64,000 bases of DNA from Ignavibacteriota bacterium (lineage in GTDB: Bacteria; Bacteroidota; Ignavibacteria; SZUA-365): the NCBI GenBank assembly GCA_016218045.1, contig JACRFB010000010.1, forward strand, positions 179,544 to 243,543. Reading direction: 5' to 3'. How positions within the stretch are numbered: position 1 is the stretch's first letter; each line of letters begins with the position of its first letter. The translations under genes were made by a program, and so were the position numbers. Below are positions 1-8,479 of this stretch, one piece after another. Under the pieces are notes generated by a model. It saw only the letters and a program-made list of their open reading frames with translations, did no database searches and had not been told where the DNA came from.

Positions 1-38
1 GTGGAGGAGGCGGTGGCGGCAGACGTTGAGATCAGGCG

Positions 39-1286
39 TCAGGCCGTCTTTTTTCTCTCGTTGAACGAATACAAGGGCTCGCTGCCGGATTCCACCGTCT
101 CACGTGTGATAAAGCAGCGGCTCACATCGGCGAGCGATGGAAGTTGATACATAATATCGAGCATCACCCGCTCGGTGATGGAACGCAACGCGCGCGCGCC
201 GGTGCCACGTTCAAGCGCCTTGTCAACAATCGCGTCAAGAGCTGCCTGATCAAATTCCAGCGTCACATTCTCCATCTCGAACAATTTCTTGAACTGTTTC
301 ACCAACGCGTTACGCGGCCGCGTCAGGATGCTCATCAGACCTTCCCGTGTCATGGGATGGAGGACGGACACCACAGGGAGGCGGCCGATCAATTCTGGGA
401 TGAGTCCGTATTTCAGCAGATCATCCGGCTCGAGGAAAGGTACATAATAGTCGGATGACGCGGTCCGCGCATCCACATCCGCTCCGAATCCCACCGGATT
501 TCTGCCGATGCGGCGCGCGACAACAGTATTCAAACCTTCGAACGCTCCGCCGCAGATGAAGAGAATATCACGCGTGTTGATGTTGATCAACGGCTGTTCG
601 GGATGTTTTCGTCCGCCTTTGGGGGGCACACCCACGACCGATCCTTCAAGAATTTTCAACAGCGCCTGCTGCACTCCCTCGCCTGAAACATCGCGCGTAA
701 TCGACACGTTGTCGCTTTTCCGGGCGATCTTGTCTATCTCGTCGATGTACACGATACCGCGTTCGGCGCGCTGAACATTATAGTCGGAATTCTGCAGGAG
801 GTGCACGAGAATCGTCTCGACATCGTCGCCCACATATCCCGCCTCTGTGAGCGTGGTCGCATCCGCAATGGCAAAGGGAACGTCGAGCACACGCGCGAGC
901 GTGCGCGCCAGCAGCGTCTTGCCCGTGCCTGTCGGACCGACCAAAAGCACGTTGCTCTTTTCTATCTCGACATCCTCCGCGCCGGCAAGCTGTTTTGCGT
1001 CGATGCGCTTGTAGTGATTATACACAGCGACAGCGAGGGTTTTTTTCGCCTCCTCCTGGCCGATCACAAACTCATCAAGCGACGCCTTTATCTGCGCGGG
1101 AGCCAGATGTTTTTTGGGTTTGGAAGACTGGGCCGAGATTGCGGCGGCGTTGTTGCGGAGTATATCGACCGAACTGAGCACACATGCATTGCAGATATAT
1201 GCATCTGGTCCGGCAATGATATTTTCCACCTCGCGGGATGATTTTCCACAGAAGGAGCAGCGGATTTCTTTTTGTTGATAACTCAT
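39..1286 (-). CDS. clpX: ATP-dependent Clp protease ATP-binding subunit ClpX
   Basis: Cytoplasmic AAA+ unfoldase that recognises tagged substrates and threads them into the ClpP peptidase. The 415-residue product has the ClpX N-terminal zinc finger (C10, C13, C32, C35), Walker A GPTGTGKT at 117-124, the pore loop GYVG at 150-153, Walker B VYIDEID at 179-185 and the sensor/arginine region near LIGRLPV. Length and domain order are normal for ClpX. The tripeptide loop that contacts ClpP appears as VGF (in NPVGFGAD) rather than the common IGF, a conservative change. No clpP is visible in the window, so the gene stands apart from its partner here. The ATG at 1286 directly precedes the zinc finger, so the start is secure. 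A strongly structured stretch (about 1305-1373) lies just upstream. Confidence 0.97.
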   Translation of the reverse strand: MSYQQKEIRCSFCGKSSREVENIIAGPDAYICNACVLSSVDILRNNAAAISAQSSKPKKHLAPAQIKASLDEFVIGQEEAKKTLAVAVYNHYKRIDAKQLAGAEDVEIEKSNVLLVGPTGTGKTLLARTLARVLDVPFAIADATTLTEAGYVGDDVETILVHLLQNSDYNVQRAERGIVYIDEIDKIARKSDNVSITRDVSGEGVQQALLKILEGSVVGVPPKGGRKHPEQPLININTRDILFICGGAFEGLNTVVARRIGRNPVGFGADVDARTASSDYYVPFLEPDDLLKYGLIPELIGRLPVVSVLHPMTREGLMSILTRPRNALVKQFKKLFEMENVTLEFDQAALDAIVDKALERGTGARALRSITERVMLDIMYQLPSLADVSRCFITRETVESGSEPLYSFNERKKTA

Positions 1287-1304
1287 GCGTCGGTCGTTTA
1301 CAAG

Positions 1305-1373
1305 ACACGTGCCGCCGATACCGCGTCAAGGACGCCAGGCGTCGACAGGTTCGCGGATCGGCGGCACGCGTGT
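1305..1373 (-). other. Structured intergenic hairpin upstream of clpX
   Basis: GTGCCGCCGAT at 1309-1319 pairs with ATCGGCGGCAC at 1357-1367. The pairing continues, after one bulged base, through CCGCG (1321-1325) with CGCGG (1352-1356), giving about 16 bp. The apical loop holds a further small inverted repeat, GACGCC/GGCGTC. It sits between the end of the AT-hook gene and the start of clpX, both on the minus strand, so it could be a terminator of the former or a structured leader of the latter. There is no clear U-run directly after the stem, which weakens the terminator reading. Confidence 0.5.
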
Positions 1374-1383
1374 GAATAGGAAA

Positions 1384-2022
1384 TTATTTCTTCAGCGAAT
1401 GGAATTCCGTCTCGAGTTCCTCGAGTTTCATCAAGTACGCAAGATATTTTTTTGTCGCGGCAATCTCGGCTTTCAGACGATCGCTCAAAACGAGCGGAGC
1501 CGACGCAGGAACGCTCACAGCGACTTTCTTCACCACTGTTCCGGGCTTCCGGCCGCGGCGTGCGCCCTTCTTCTTCGGCGTCGCTGTGGCAGCGGACACC
1601 GCCTTCGGCTTGCGGCCGCGACGTTTCGGAGCGGACGCAGCCGTGCCTTCCGGCGCAGATGCCCCGGCTGCAACTTTCGGAGCTGGGCCACGACGTTTCG
1701 GTGCCGCCTTCGTTGCGGAAGGAGAAACGGCCCCGGCTGTCTGCTTCTTCCCCTTTCCTTTCGCTGTCACGGGAGCGGATTTCTTTGCAGCGGATTTTAC
1801 CTTGCCTGCCTTTTTCGTAACTGCAGGTGCTGCACCCGTTCCGAACGCAGCCGAGTAATCATTAAACCGCTTGAGGACACTTGTGGAAATCCGCTGGGTC
1901 ACGCCGGCCTTGATTTTTCTCAGGGTGATGTAATTGATCTTACTGCCCTTCGAAATCTGCAACAGGGAGGTGGACTTCTCCATGGCGGCAAGCCGGGTGC
2001 GTACCTCCTTAACAGTTTCCAT
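1384..2022 (-). CDS. AT-hook / histone-H1-like DNA-binding protein
   Basis: Predicted nucleoid-associated or regulatory DNA-binding protein of 212 residues. Residues 1-60 look like a compact helix-turn-helix region (SKINYITLRKIKAGVTQR). Residues 61-170 are low-complexity Lys/Ala/Pro sequence like eukaryotic histone H1 tails, with AT-hook-like cores RRGRKPK at 134-140 and RRGRKPG at 155-161 and a degenerate KRRGPAPK at 109-116. The last 33 residues are a charged, probably helical segment. The start at 2022 is preferred over an upstream ATG at 2100 because GGAG lies 6 bases ahead of it. No specific family name can be given from sequence alone. Lys/Ala-rich tails with AT-hooks are known from some bacterial nucleoid proteins and regulators; the role here is inferred from composition and motifs. 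Confidence 0.7.
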   Translation of the reverse strand: METVKEVRTRLAAMEKSTSLLQISKGSKINYITLRKIKAGVTQRISTSVLKRFNDYSAAFGTGAAPAVTKKAGKVKSAAKKSAPVTAKGKGKKQTAGAVSPSATKAAPKRRGPAPKVAAGASAPEGTAASAPKRRGRKPKAVSAATATPKKKGARRGRKPGTVVKKVAVSVPASAPLVLSDRLKAEIAATKKYLAYLMKLEELETEFHSLKK

Positions 2023-2142
2023 TGATACTCCAAGATTAAATAGTGGCATTTCGGGATACGCCGCAATATACAGTATTACCCCACTGTCAACAATATCCAA
2101 TACTTCGAATATCGTATTTCATTTTACATTCCGTGGAACCAG

Positions 2143-3864
2143 TCAATATCCGGCCGCCATTCCATGTCCGCGGGGATCGGATGCAGCCTCCCATCGCTTC
2201 TTGTTCGCATTATACACAATGCCTTCCACCCGGCCGAAGGGCCCGGTGAATTTGACCGCATGGCCCATTGATCTTAGTATGTCTATTGTGTTTTGCGGCA
2301 GCGCACCATTTTCAACATACAGAGTATCGGGTATCCACTGGTGGTGCATACGTCCGCGTGCGACTGCCGAATCGATTCTCAGTCCCTTGTCGATGACCGA
2401 AATCATCACTTGCAGAACAGAGGTAATAATCCGTGAGCCGCCCGGACTGCCGAGCAGCATAACGGGCTTGCCGTCACGGATGATGATGGTTGGGACCATC
2501 GAACTCAGCATACGTTTCCGTGGTTCAATGACATTAGCCACGCTGCCGGGGAGGCCGAATTGATTCAGAACTCCGGGAGCGGTGCTGAAGTCATCCATCT
2601 CGTTGTTAAGAAGAAAACCCGCGCCCGGCACAACAGACTTATTACCACACACATCGTTTAACGTTGTTGTAACGGAGACGGTATTCCCCCAGCGATCAAC
2701 AACGCAGTAATGTGTTGTATTCTCCCCTTCATGCGGCAGCCCGCCACCCGGCGCAAGTGTTCTGCTATCCGTGGCACTTTCATCGGTAATTGTTTCGCGA
2801 AGCCGTCCTGCAGTTTCTTTCGATATCAACGAATCAACCGGCATGGATACAAAGGCCGGATCACCGAGGAAGCGCCACCTGTCGCGATACACCCGGCGCA
2901 TCGCTTCGGCCGCACGATGCAGTGTGCGCGGTTCCAGGTCCTGCATGTCCTGCCGGGCATATCCTTCGAGAATATTCAGCAACTGCAACAGCGCCATACC
3001 GCCTCCGCTGGGAGGGGGCGGTACAAGAATCGTGTATCCACGATAGCCGCCGGAAAGAGGCCGTCGTTCCACGGCCACGTATTCGCGCAGATCCTCGTGG
3101 GTTATGATACCTCCGTCCCGCCGCATATGCGCGACTATCGAATCCGCGGTCACACCCTCGTAGAAACCGGCTCGTCCCAAGCGCGCGATGCGATCGAGTG
3201 TCGCGGCCAATTCCGTCTGACGGAACAGGTCGCCTTCGCGATACACCTTCCCGTTTTTTGTGTATACATGCATCGATGCCGGGTATTGTTCGAAATACGG
3301 GAGTTGCCGCTCGAGAAAATTCGCCTCGTATTTTTTCAACCTGAAACCATCACGCGCCAGAGCAAGAGCCGGTTGCATGACACGGACGCGTCCCCACGTG
3401 CCATACCTACGCAACGCGAGAAGCAAGCCATCGACGGCTCCTGGAACACCGGAGGCGAGCGGACCGCGCAATGAGGCCAGCGGCACCGGCCGGCCCGCGG
3501 CATCGAGATACATGTTTTTCCGCGCGGCGATCGGCGCGGTTTCGCGAGCATCGATGACGCTCGCGCGTCCGTCCGCCATGCGAACCAGAATAAACGAACC
3601 GCCTCCGATATTTCCCGCGGACGGATACGTGACGGCGAGAGCAAATCCGATGGCGACCGCCGCATCAACGGCATTTCCTCCCTCTTTCAGAACCGCGAGA
3701 CCGGCGCGTGTTGCGCGCTCCTCGGCCGACACGACCATCGCGTGTTTCGATACAGCCAGGCGGCCCGCATTCTGCGCCTCCATGCACTGAACCACCAGAA
3801 GCGGGAGGAGACAAAATACACACTTGAAACGCAGAGGGTTTCGCAGTACTTTTTTATTCAGCAT
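2143..3864 (-). CDS. ggt: Gamma-glutamyltransferase (glutathione hydrolase)
   Basis: Secreted or periplasmic enzyme that cleaves the gamma-glutamyl bond of glutathione-like peptides and transfers or hydrolyses the glutamyl group. The precursor is about 573 residues, the usual size. It opens with a hydrophobic signal segment ending near CMEAQ, then has the conserved GGNAVDAAVA and NIGGGSF blocks. The autoprocessing site NTTHYCVVD lies near residue 383; the threonine there becomes the nucleophile at the start of the small subunit. A later GSPGGSRI block is also typical. Two adjacent ATG codons (3867 and 3864) are possible starts; GAGG sits at a better distance from 3864. The gene is divergent from the VWA protein that begins at 3911. 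Confidence 0.95.
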   Translation of the reverse strand: MLNKKVLRNPLRFKCVFCLLPLLVVQCMEAQNAGRLAVSKHAMVVSAEERATRAGLAVLKEGGNAVDAAVAIGFALAVTYPSAGNIGGGSFILVRMADGRASVIDARETAPIAARKNMYLDAAGRPVPLASLRGPLASGVPGAVDGLLLALRRYGTWGRVRVMQPALALARDGFRLKKYEANFLERQLPYFEQYPASMHVYTKNGKVYREGDLFRQTELAATLDRIARLGRAGFYEGVTADSIVAHMRRDGGIITHEDLREYVAVERRPLSGGYRGYTILVPPPPSGGGMALLQLLNILEGYARQDMQDLEPRTLHRAAEAMRRVYRDRWRFLGDPAFVSMPVDSLISKETAGRLRETITDESATDSRTLAPGGGLPHEGENTTHYCVVDRWGNTVSVTTTLNDVCGNKSVVPGAGFLLNNEMDDFSTAPGVLNQFGLPGSVANVIEPRKRMLSSMVPTIIIRDGKPVMLLGSPGGSRIITSVLQVMISVIDKGLRIDSAVARGRMHHQWIPDTLYVENGALPQNTIDILRSMGHAVKFTGPFGRVEGIVYNANKKRWEAASDPRGHGMAAGY

Positions 3865-3910
3865 CATCACCTCGAGTTTCAACTACCGAGAAATCCCGCG
3901 CGGGGCCGCC

Positions 3911-5551
3911 ATGATTCGTCATTTCCGATTTATCCTTCAGTCTGTCGCGGCCCTGCTGTGCGCCTTCGCGCTGTTTGCAGAGACAGCGCAGGCCCAGCTC
4001 AGCATCTCGATCGACACACTGGACGCGTCGCAATTTCCGACCATCCGCGCGAAAGTAAAAGTGCGCTCCGGTTCGTCGGCGCTCACCGGATTAAGCGTGG
4101 CCAATTTTACCGTGTTCGAGGACGGTCTCATTCAGGCCCCGGTGACAGGCGGCTGCGATGATACGGCACAGTCCGGTCCGGTCTCAGTGATGCTCATCAT
4201 CGACAAAAGCAACAGCATGGGCCCGATTATCGGGAGCAACGCTATTGTGGACGCCAAAAGCGCCGCAACTAAATTTGTTGACCGGCTGGGTGCAGGCGAC
4301 GAGGCGGCTCTCCTGTCCTTCAACGACAGCCCCTCGTACGATCAAAATTGGACCGCGGACAAAACACTGCTTAAAAACCGGATCAACGCGATACGGACGA
4401 GCGGCGGCACCGCCGTGTGGGACGCCATCATCACCGGCGCGATTTACATGCGCGGCCGTGTCAATCGAAAAGTCATGATTGTGCTCACCGACGGCGTCGA
4501 CACAGAATCGAACAGTTCGTTCAACGCTGCGCGCGATTCGGTGCAGAAGAACAACGTCCGTGTTTACAGTATAGGGCTGGGAAACAATATCAACACCAGC
4601 GAACTGCGGAGTCTCGCAACCGCGACAGGCGGACGCTACTACAACGCTCCGAGCGGCGCCGATCTCGATCAGATTTACCAGGATATCACAAATCAGATCA
4701 CTCCCACCGGGATCTGTGAACTGCGGTATCAGTCGCGGCTCACCTGTCTCGACGGCTCGCTGCACCGTGTGGAGATAGAGGTCCGTCATTCAAACATGGA
4801 CGACCGCGACAACAGAAATTATACACTGCCTTACGACAGCACGTCCTTTTCGTACATTACTCTCGCATCGGATGCGGACCTTGCCGTGGATGCGGGAGCA
4901 TCGATCACGGTTCCTCTGCAACTGACTCGTGTGAGCAGCAACCGTCCGCCGCGCCTGTTTCGATTCGATGTAATCTACGACACCACACTCGTGCGACTCG
5001 ATTCCGTGACACGCAGCAGACTCACCACCGGATACTCCATCACCACGGCGGCTCTGGCGCTGGGTCGACGTATCACTTTGAATGGATCGACGGCTGTACG
5101 CGACACGGGCATCCTCGCCTTTGCACATTTCTCCGCCCACGACAGAACAGAAAGCGTCAAAACACCCTTTGTGATTCAGGCGGTGGAAGTCGATCCCGCT
5201 TGTACGATCACCGCCGGCAACAACTCGTCCATCACGATCAACGGGGTGTGCCGACAGGCAGTGCAGCGCGCACCGATCCGCAGCACACAGAAGAGCGTGC
5301 TGCTCGCCGTCAGTCCGAATCCCTTCAATCCCGTTGCACGGATCCGGTACAGACTGGCCTTGGACGGTCCCGCTGTCCTTCGGTTGTACGATACGTTTGG
5401 ACGACTTGTGCGTGAGACCGCCGTCGCGAGCACAACAGCCGGCGAACACCAGACCGTCGTCGACGGCGGCGGATTGGCCAGCGGCTCCTACCTCCTCGAA
5501 TTTATCGCACCCGATTCGCGGGATACCAGGCGTATTTCCCTTCTCAAATAG
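3911..5551 (+). CDS. Secreted von Willebrand factor A protein with T9SS sorting tail
   Basis: Predicted 546-residue exported protein. A signal peptide ends near AETAQAQ. A VWA domain follows, with a good metal-ion-dependent adhesion site: DKSNSMG near residue 98 and later TDGVDTES. A second all-beta region covers roughly residues 300-450. The last 80 residues are a type IX secretion sorting domain (SPNPFNPVARIRY near 468, then LYDTFGRLVRE and a terminal RISLLK). Such tails direct passage across the outer membrane in Bacteroidota. The start at 3911 is chosen because the signal peptide begins there; upstream in-frame residues are not signal-like. VWA domains usually mediate protein binding; no specific ligand can be inferred. 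Confidence 0.88.
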   Translation: MIRHFRFILQSVAALLCAFALFAETAQAQLSISIDTLDASQFPTIRAKVKVRSGSSALTGLSVANFTVFEDGLIQAPVTGGCDDTAQSGPVSVMLIIDKSNSMGPIIGSNAIVDAKSAATKFVDRLGAGDEAALLSFNDSPSYDQNWTADKTLLKNRINAIRTSGGTAVWDAIITGAIYMRGRVNRKVMIVLTDGVDTESNSSFNAARDSVQKNNVRVYSIGLGNNINTSELRSLATATGGRYYNAPSGADLDQIYQDITNQITPTGICELRYQSRLTCLDGSLHRVEIEVRHSNMDDRDNRNYTLPYDSTSFSYITLASDADLAVDAGASITVPLQLTRVSSNRPPRLFRFDVIYDTTLVRLDSVTRSRLTTGYSITTAALALGRRITLNGSTAVRDTGILAFAHFSAHDRTESVKTPFVIQAVEVDPACTITAGNNSSITINGVCRQAVQRAPIRSTQKSVLLAVSPNPFNPVARIRYRLALDGPAVLRLYDTFGRLVRETAVASTTAGEHQTVVDGGGLASGSYLLEFIAPDSRDTRRISLLK

Positions 5552-5568
5552 GCTCGCGGCAAATAAAG

Positions 5569-5668
5569 AAGGCCAAGCTCCCCTTCGTCACATGAACGAG
5601 TGCTGGCCGTTGCTTCCTTCCGGACCTGGCGGGGTTGAGCATCATTGCATTGCGAAGGACTTGGCCTT
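5569..5668 (-). ncRNA. ffs: Signal recognition particle RNA (small bacterial 4.5S type)
   Basis: On the minus strand this 100-nt stretch begins AAGGCCAAG and ends CTTGGCCTT, which pair as the closing stem. Near the middle (5609-5629) is GGTCCGGAAGGAAGCA, the diagnostic SRP RNA helix 8 with GGAA tetraloop and symmetric loop bound by Ffh. Size and single-hairpin shape match the small bacterial SRP RNA. It lies convergent with the VWA gene (17 bp beyond its stop) and next to the heptad repeat. The exact ends are taken from the terminal stem and may be off by a few bases. Confidence 0.93.
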
Positions 5669-5710
5669 CAATGGGTCAATAAATGTACGTGTTTCGTGGA
5701 TGAGGAGCAA

Positions 5711-5850
5711 GGAATCGGGAACTAGGAACTAGGAACTAGGAACTAGGAACTAGGAACTAGGAACTAGGAACTAGGAGCTAGGAGCTAGGAGCTAGGAACT
5801 GGGAACTGGGAACTGGGGAGTGGGAACTAGGAACTGGGGACTGGAGAGTG
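5711..5850. repeat. Heptanucleotide tandem array, 20 units of GGAACTA type
   Basis: Exactly 140 bases divide into twenty 7-base units with no phase slip. The first is GGAATCG, followed by eight GGAACTA, three GGAGCTA, three GGAACTG, and then GGGAGTG, GGAACTA, GGAACTG, GGGACTG and GAGAGTG. The gradient of variants along the array suggests local duplication and drift. It lies in the 462-base gene-free stretch between the VWA gene and the cytochrome gene; besides the SRP RNA and a weak promoter match, nothing else is recognised there. It resembles the short tandemly repeated heptamers known in cyanobacteria, but homology is not implied. Confidence 0.97.
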
Positions 5851-5874
5851 CCTGTGTCAATTCGTAACGGGCAC

Positions 5875-5882
5875 TATATTTG
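5875..5882 (+). promoter_or_regulatory. Possible Bacteroidota-type -7 promoter element (TATATTTG)
   Basis: TATATTTG matches the TAnnTTTG element of Bacteroidota housekeeping promoters and lies 132 bases before the cytochrome start at 6014. No clear TTTG-type -33 element is seen at the expected distance, and such an octamer occurs by chance several times in a window this size, so this is weak support. Confidence 0.3.
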
Positions 5883-6013
5883 CTTATATTAAATAATCGT
5901 CAGAGCAAGATATGCGCCGATTACGCGATTTCGGCGATTTCGTGTCCCTCTGCACGTCGAAATGCGACATTGATACCCGCACTTTTCTCACATCCAAGAA
6001 TGGATACGCACCT

Positions 6014-7345
6014 ATGAAACTGACCGTGCTCCCCATGCTGCTTTTTGCAGCTCTTGTGTTCTTCCAGGGATGTTCGAAGGACGACGAGACTCCCGCACCG
6101 ACGGATCCGACAGCGGGTCCGATGACCTGCCTTGAATGTCACAGCAGCGAAGCGACACTGAAGAAAGTCGCTGCACCGAATCCACCGCCACCTCCCGGTG
6201 AAGGCGGCTGCGGCGGCACGCTCCCCGAGATGGAGGCCTGGCAGAAGGTCTATATCGGCGGGCCGAACGGACAGAAATTCCTGGCATCCACACATGGGAA
6301 AATGAAATGTGTTGCCTGCCACGGCGGCGTTGAGCCGGCGGCCGATAAAAATGCGGCTCATGCCGGCGGATTTATCGCCGCTCCTTCGAAGGACGCGCAA
6401 AACGCCTGCGGCAATTGCCATCCCGCGATTGCATCGAAAGATCTCACCAGTCTCCACACTCAGGGCTTTGGTCAGAAACACATGGTCGCGTTGCGCGGAG
6501 GATTTCCGGATTATGCATCATTCCCGGAGATGCTCAAGACAGGATATGATAAGAACTGCGGGAAATGCCATGCATCCTGCGGCGAATGTCATGTGATGCG
6601 TCCGCGTCAGGCGCTCGGCGGTTTTCTCGCCGCCCACGATTTCAAACGCATACCGGATATGCGTGAGAACTGCACCGCCTGCCACTCGGCCCGCGTCGCG
6701 AACGCGTATTTCGGCGAGGCGTTCGGAACTCGCCCGGATGTGCACTACTCGAAATTCCCGGGTGGCCATTGCATCAACTGCCACAAGGGACAGGAAATGC
6801 ACGGCGACGGGAAGATATACAATCAGCGGTATAAAATGGTCGACATGCCCCAGTGCGAGGATTGCCACGCCGAGAAGGCAAGCGCCAACCCGTATCATTC
6901 AAAACACTGGAACGACATAAGCTGCTACACATGCCATTCGCAGGAATACCAGAATTGCGGCTCCTGCCATGTGGGCACCGGCGTCCGCAACGGCCCGTAT
7001 TTCGCGTTCAAGATCGGCCGCAACGCGATGCCGCAGACGAAACGCTTCAAATACGTCGTCGTTCGCAACGCGCCGTTTGCACCGGATACTTGGAGCAATT
7101 ACGGCATCCCGCTCATAGCCAACTTCGACGCAGCGCCGACCTTCAAACTCGCATCCCCGCACAATATTCAACGTTGGACAGACAGGACCAAGATCGAGTC
7201 CGGAAAACCCTGCTTCGACGCCTGTCATATTCAGAACGGCCGCAACAAGAACTGGTTCCTGTTCGAAGCGGATCTCAAATCCTGGGAAGTCATGGCCAAC
7301 AAACCCGTCGTTGTAGACGGAACACTCCCGGCCGGTTGGAATTAG
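6014..7345 (+). CDS. Multihaem c-type cytochrome lipoprotein
   Basis: 443-residue exported electron carrier. A hydrophobic N terminus ends in FQGCSKDDE, a lipoprotein-type cysteine, so membrane anchoring is likely. Ten CXXCH haem sites are visible (CLECH, CVACH, CGNCH, CGKCH, CGECH, CTACH, CINCH, CEDCH, CYTCH, CGSCH), plus one non-standard CX3CH (CFDACH) near the C terminus. The spacing, with paired CGKCH/CGECH and CYTCH/CGSCH sites, recalls NapC/NrfB/octahaem-type carriers, but no named family is certain. The start is placed at 6014, where the signal peptide begins; an in-frame ATG at 5912 would add 34 residues without signal character. The next gene follows after 55 bases and encodes a double-rhodanese lipoprotein, so a joint role in periplasmic sulfur or nitrogen redox chemistry is inferred. 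Confidence 0.88.
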   Translation: MKLTVLPMLLFAALVFFQGCSKDDETPAPTDPTAGPMTCLECHSSEATLKKVAAPNPPPPPGEGGCGGTLPEMEAWQKVYIGGPNGQKFLASTHGKMKCVACHGGVEPAADKNAAHAGGFIAAPSKDAQNACGNCHPAIASKDLTSLHTQGFGQKHMVALRGGFPDYASFPEMLKTGYDKNCGKCHASCGECHVMRPRQALGGFLAAHDFKRIPDMRENCTACHSARVANAYFGEAFGTRPDVHYSKFPGGHCINCHKGQEMHGDGKIYNQRYKMVDMPQCEDCHAEKASANPYHSKHWNDISCYTCHSQEYQNCGSCHVGTGVRNGPYFAFKIGRNAMPQTKRFKYVVVRNAPFAPDTWSNYGIPLIANFDAAPTFKLASPHNIQRWTDRTKIESGKPCFDACHIQNGRNKNWFLFEADLKSWEVMANKPVVVDGTLPAGWN

Positions 7346-7400
7346 CACTCGTTCAACACCCAATAATACACCCCATCACTCATCAGTATCGGAGTACCTC

Positions 7401-8393
7401 ATGAATCGTTACACAAAGCTGTTCGCACTTCTTATCCCCGTCATGCTCTTTGTGAGCGCCTGCTCCAAGGATGACGATCCCGTCGTTCCGCCCGCAATAG
7501 ACGAGGCGGATCTTCTCGTGAAAGAGCTGCTTGCCGGCGGTGATGCAGGATATCTGAACACGGATTGTCCCGCCATCGTCACAGCGCAGATGGTGAAGGA
7601 AGATCTCGACGGCGTAAAGAAGTTTCATCTGATCGACGTGCGCGCGAAGGCCGACTATGACAAGGGCCATGTGGCAGGCGCCGTGAATGTCGCCATCGCC
7701 GACATCCTCACGTATATGAAGACCATCACTCCCGCCTCGTACGACAAAATCGTTGTTATTTGTTACTCGGGCCAGTCGGCTGCATGGACCACGGCAGTCC
7801 TTCGCATGAGCGGCTACAACACTGTGTTCTCGATGAAATTCGGCATGTCGTCATGGCACGCGGATTTCGACAAGATTACCGCCAACATCAACAGCCAATA
7901 TGCCACCCAGTTCACCGATGCAGTCACCGCAAAGGCGGCCGCAGGCACGATGCCGACCATCAACACCGGCAAAACCACAGGCGCCGAAATTCTGAAGGTG
8001 CGCCTCGATTCCCTCCTCGCGGGTGGTTACTCGAAGTGCTCCATCGCGGCCTCCACTGTTATGCAGGATCCGACCCAGTACTACATCGTCAACTACTGGA
8101 CGCTTGCGGATTATACAAGCATGAAACACATCCCGGGCGCCATCCAGTATACACCGAAGGCCGACCTGAAACTCTCGACCTTCCTCAAGACCCTTCCGAC
8201 GAACAAGACCATCGTGGTGTACTGTTACACCGGTCAGACCAGCGCGAACGTGGCCGCCATTCTGCGCGTCCTCGGCTACGATGCAAAATCACTCAGCTTC
8301 GGCACACAGGCGCTCATCCACCAGCAGATGGTTGATGCGAAAAAGACCGCCTTCATTCCGACGGACTGCATGAATTTCCCGTACGTAAAATAA
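7401..8393 (+). CDS. Lipoprotein with two rhodanese domains
   Basis: 330-residue predicted lipoprotein: signal peptide ending FVSAC, then an acidic linker. Two rhodanese-like (sulfurtransferase) domains follow, each with an intact active-site loop: CYSGQSA with C121 and CYTGQTS with C275. The first also shows the LIDVRAKADYDKGHVAGAVNV block, where D-V-R and G-H-x-x-G-A are typical of rhodaneses; the second has GHIPGAIQY-like MKHIPGAIQY. The loop CXXGXS/T fits a persulfide-carrying cysteine. It is probably co-transcribed with the multihaem cytochrome 55 bases upstream. Both active cysteines are present, so both domains may be catalytic, unlike many tandem rhodaneses in which one is dead. The substrate is not known from sequence. 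Confidence 0.9.
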   Translation: MNRYTKLFALLIPVMLFVSACSKDDDPVVPPAIDEADLLVKELLAGGDAGYLNTDCPAIVTAQMVKEDLDGVKKFHLIDVRAKADYDKGHVAGAVNVAIADILTYMKTITPASYDKIVVICYSGQSAAWTTAVLRMSGYNTVFSMKFGMSSWHADFDKITANINSQYATQFTDAVTAKAAAGTMPTINTGKTTGAEILKVRLDSLLAGGYSKCSIAASTVMQDPTQYYIVNYWTLADYTSMKHIPGAIQYTPKADLKLSTFLKTLPTNKTIVVYCYTGQTSANVAAILRVLGYDAKSLSFGTQALIHQQMVDAKKTAFIPTDCMNFPYVK

Positions 8394-8415
8394 GACTCGC
8401 TGATCCGTTTATTTG

Positions 8416-8444
8416 AACAGCCGCGGCGTCTCGCCGCGGCTGTT
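8416..8444. terminator. Bidirectional Rho-independent terminator
   Basis: A perfect 13-bp stem (AACAGCCGCGGCG at 8416-8428 and its complement at 8432-8444) with a TCT loop is followed by TTCATTTT on the plus strand and flanked by A/T-rich sequence on the other side. It lies between the convergent rhodanese gene and thioredoxin-like gene and can serve both. Confidence 0.9.
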
Positions 8445-8479
8445 TCATTTTATGCCGACCGCATGCGTCTGCCGGAGGG

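Noticed and set aside
1305..1373. tRNA-like gene near 1310
   Set aside because: The stem resembles an acceptor arm, but no D, anticodon or T-arm geometry or CCA-type end can be fitted.
5711..5850. Heptad repeats as a CRISPR array
   Set aside because: Units are 7 bases with no unique spacers and no cas genes in the window.
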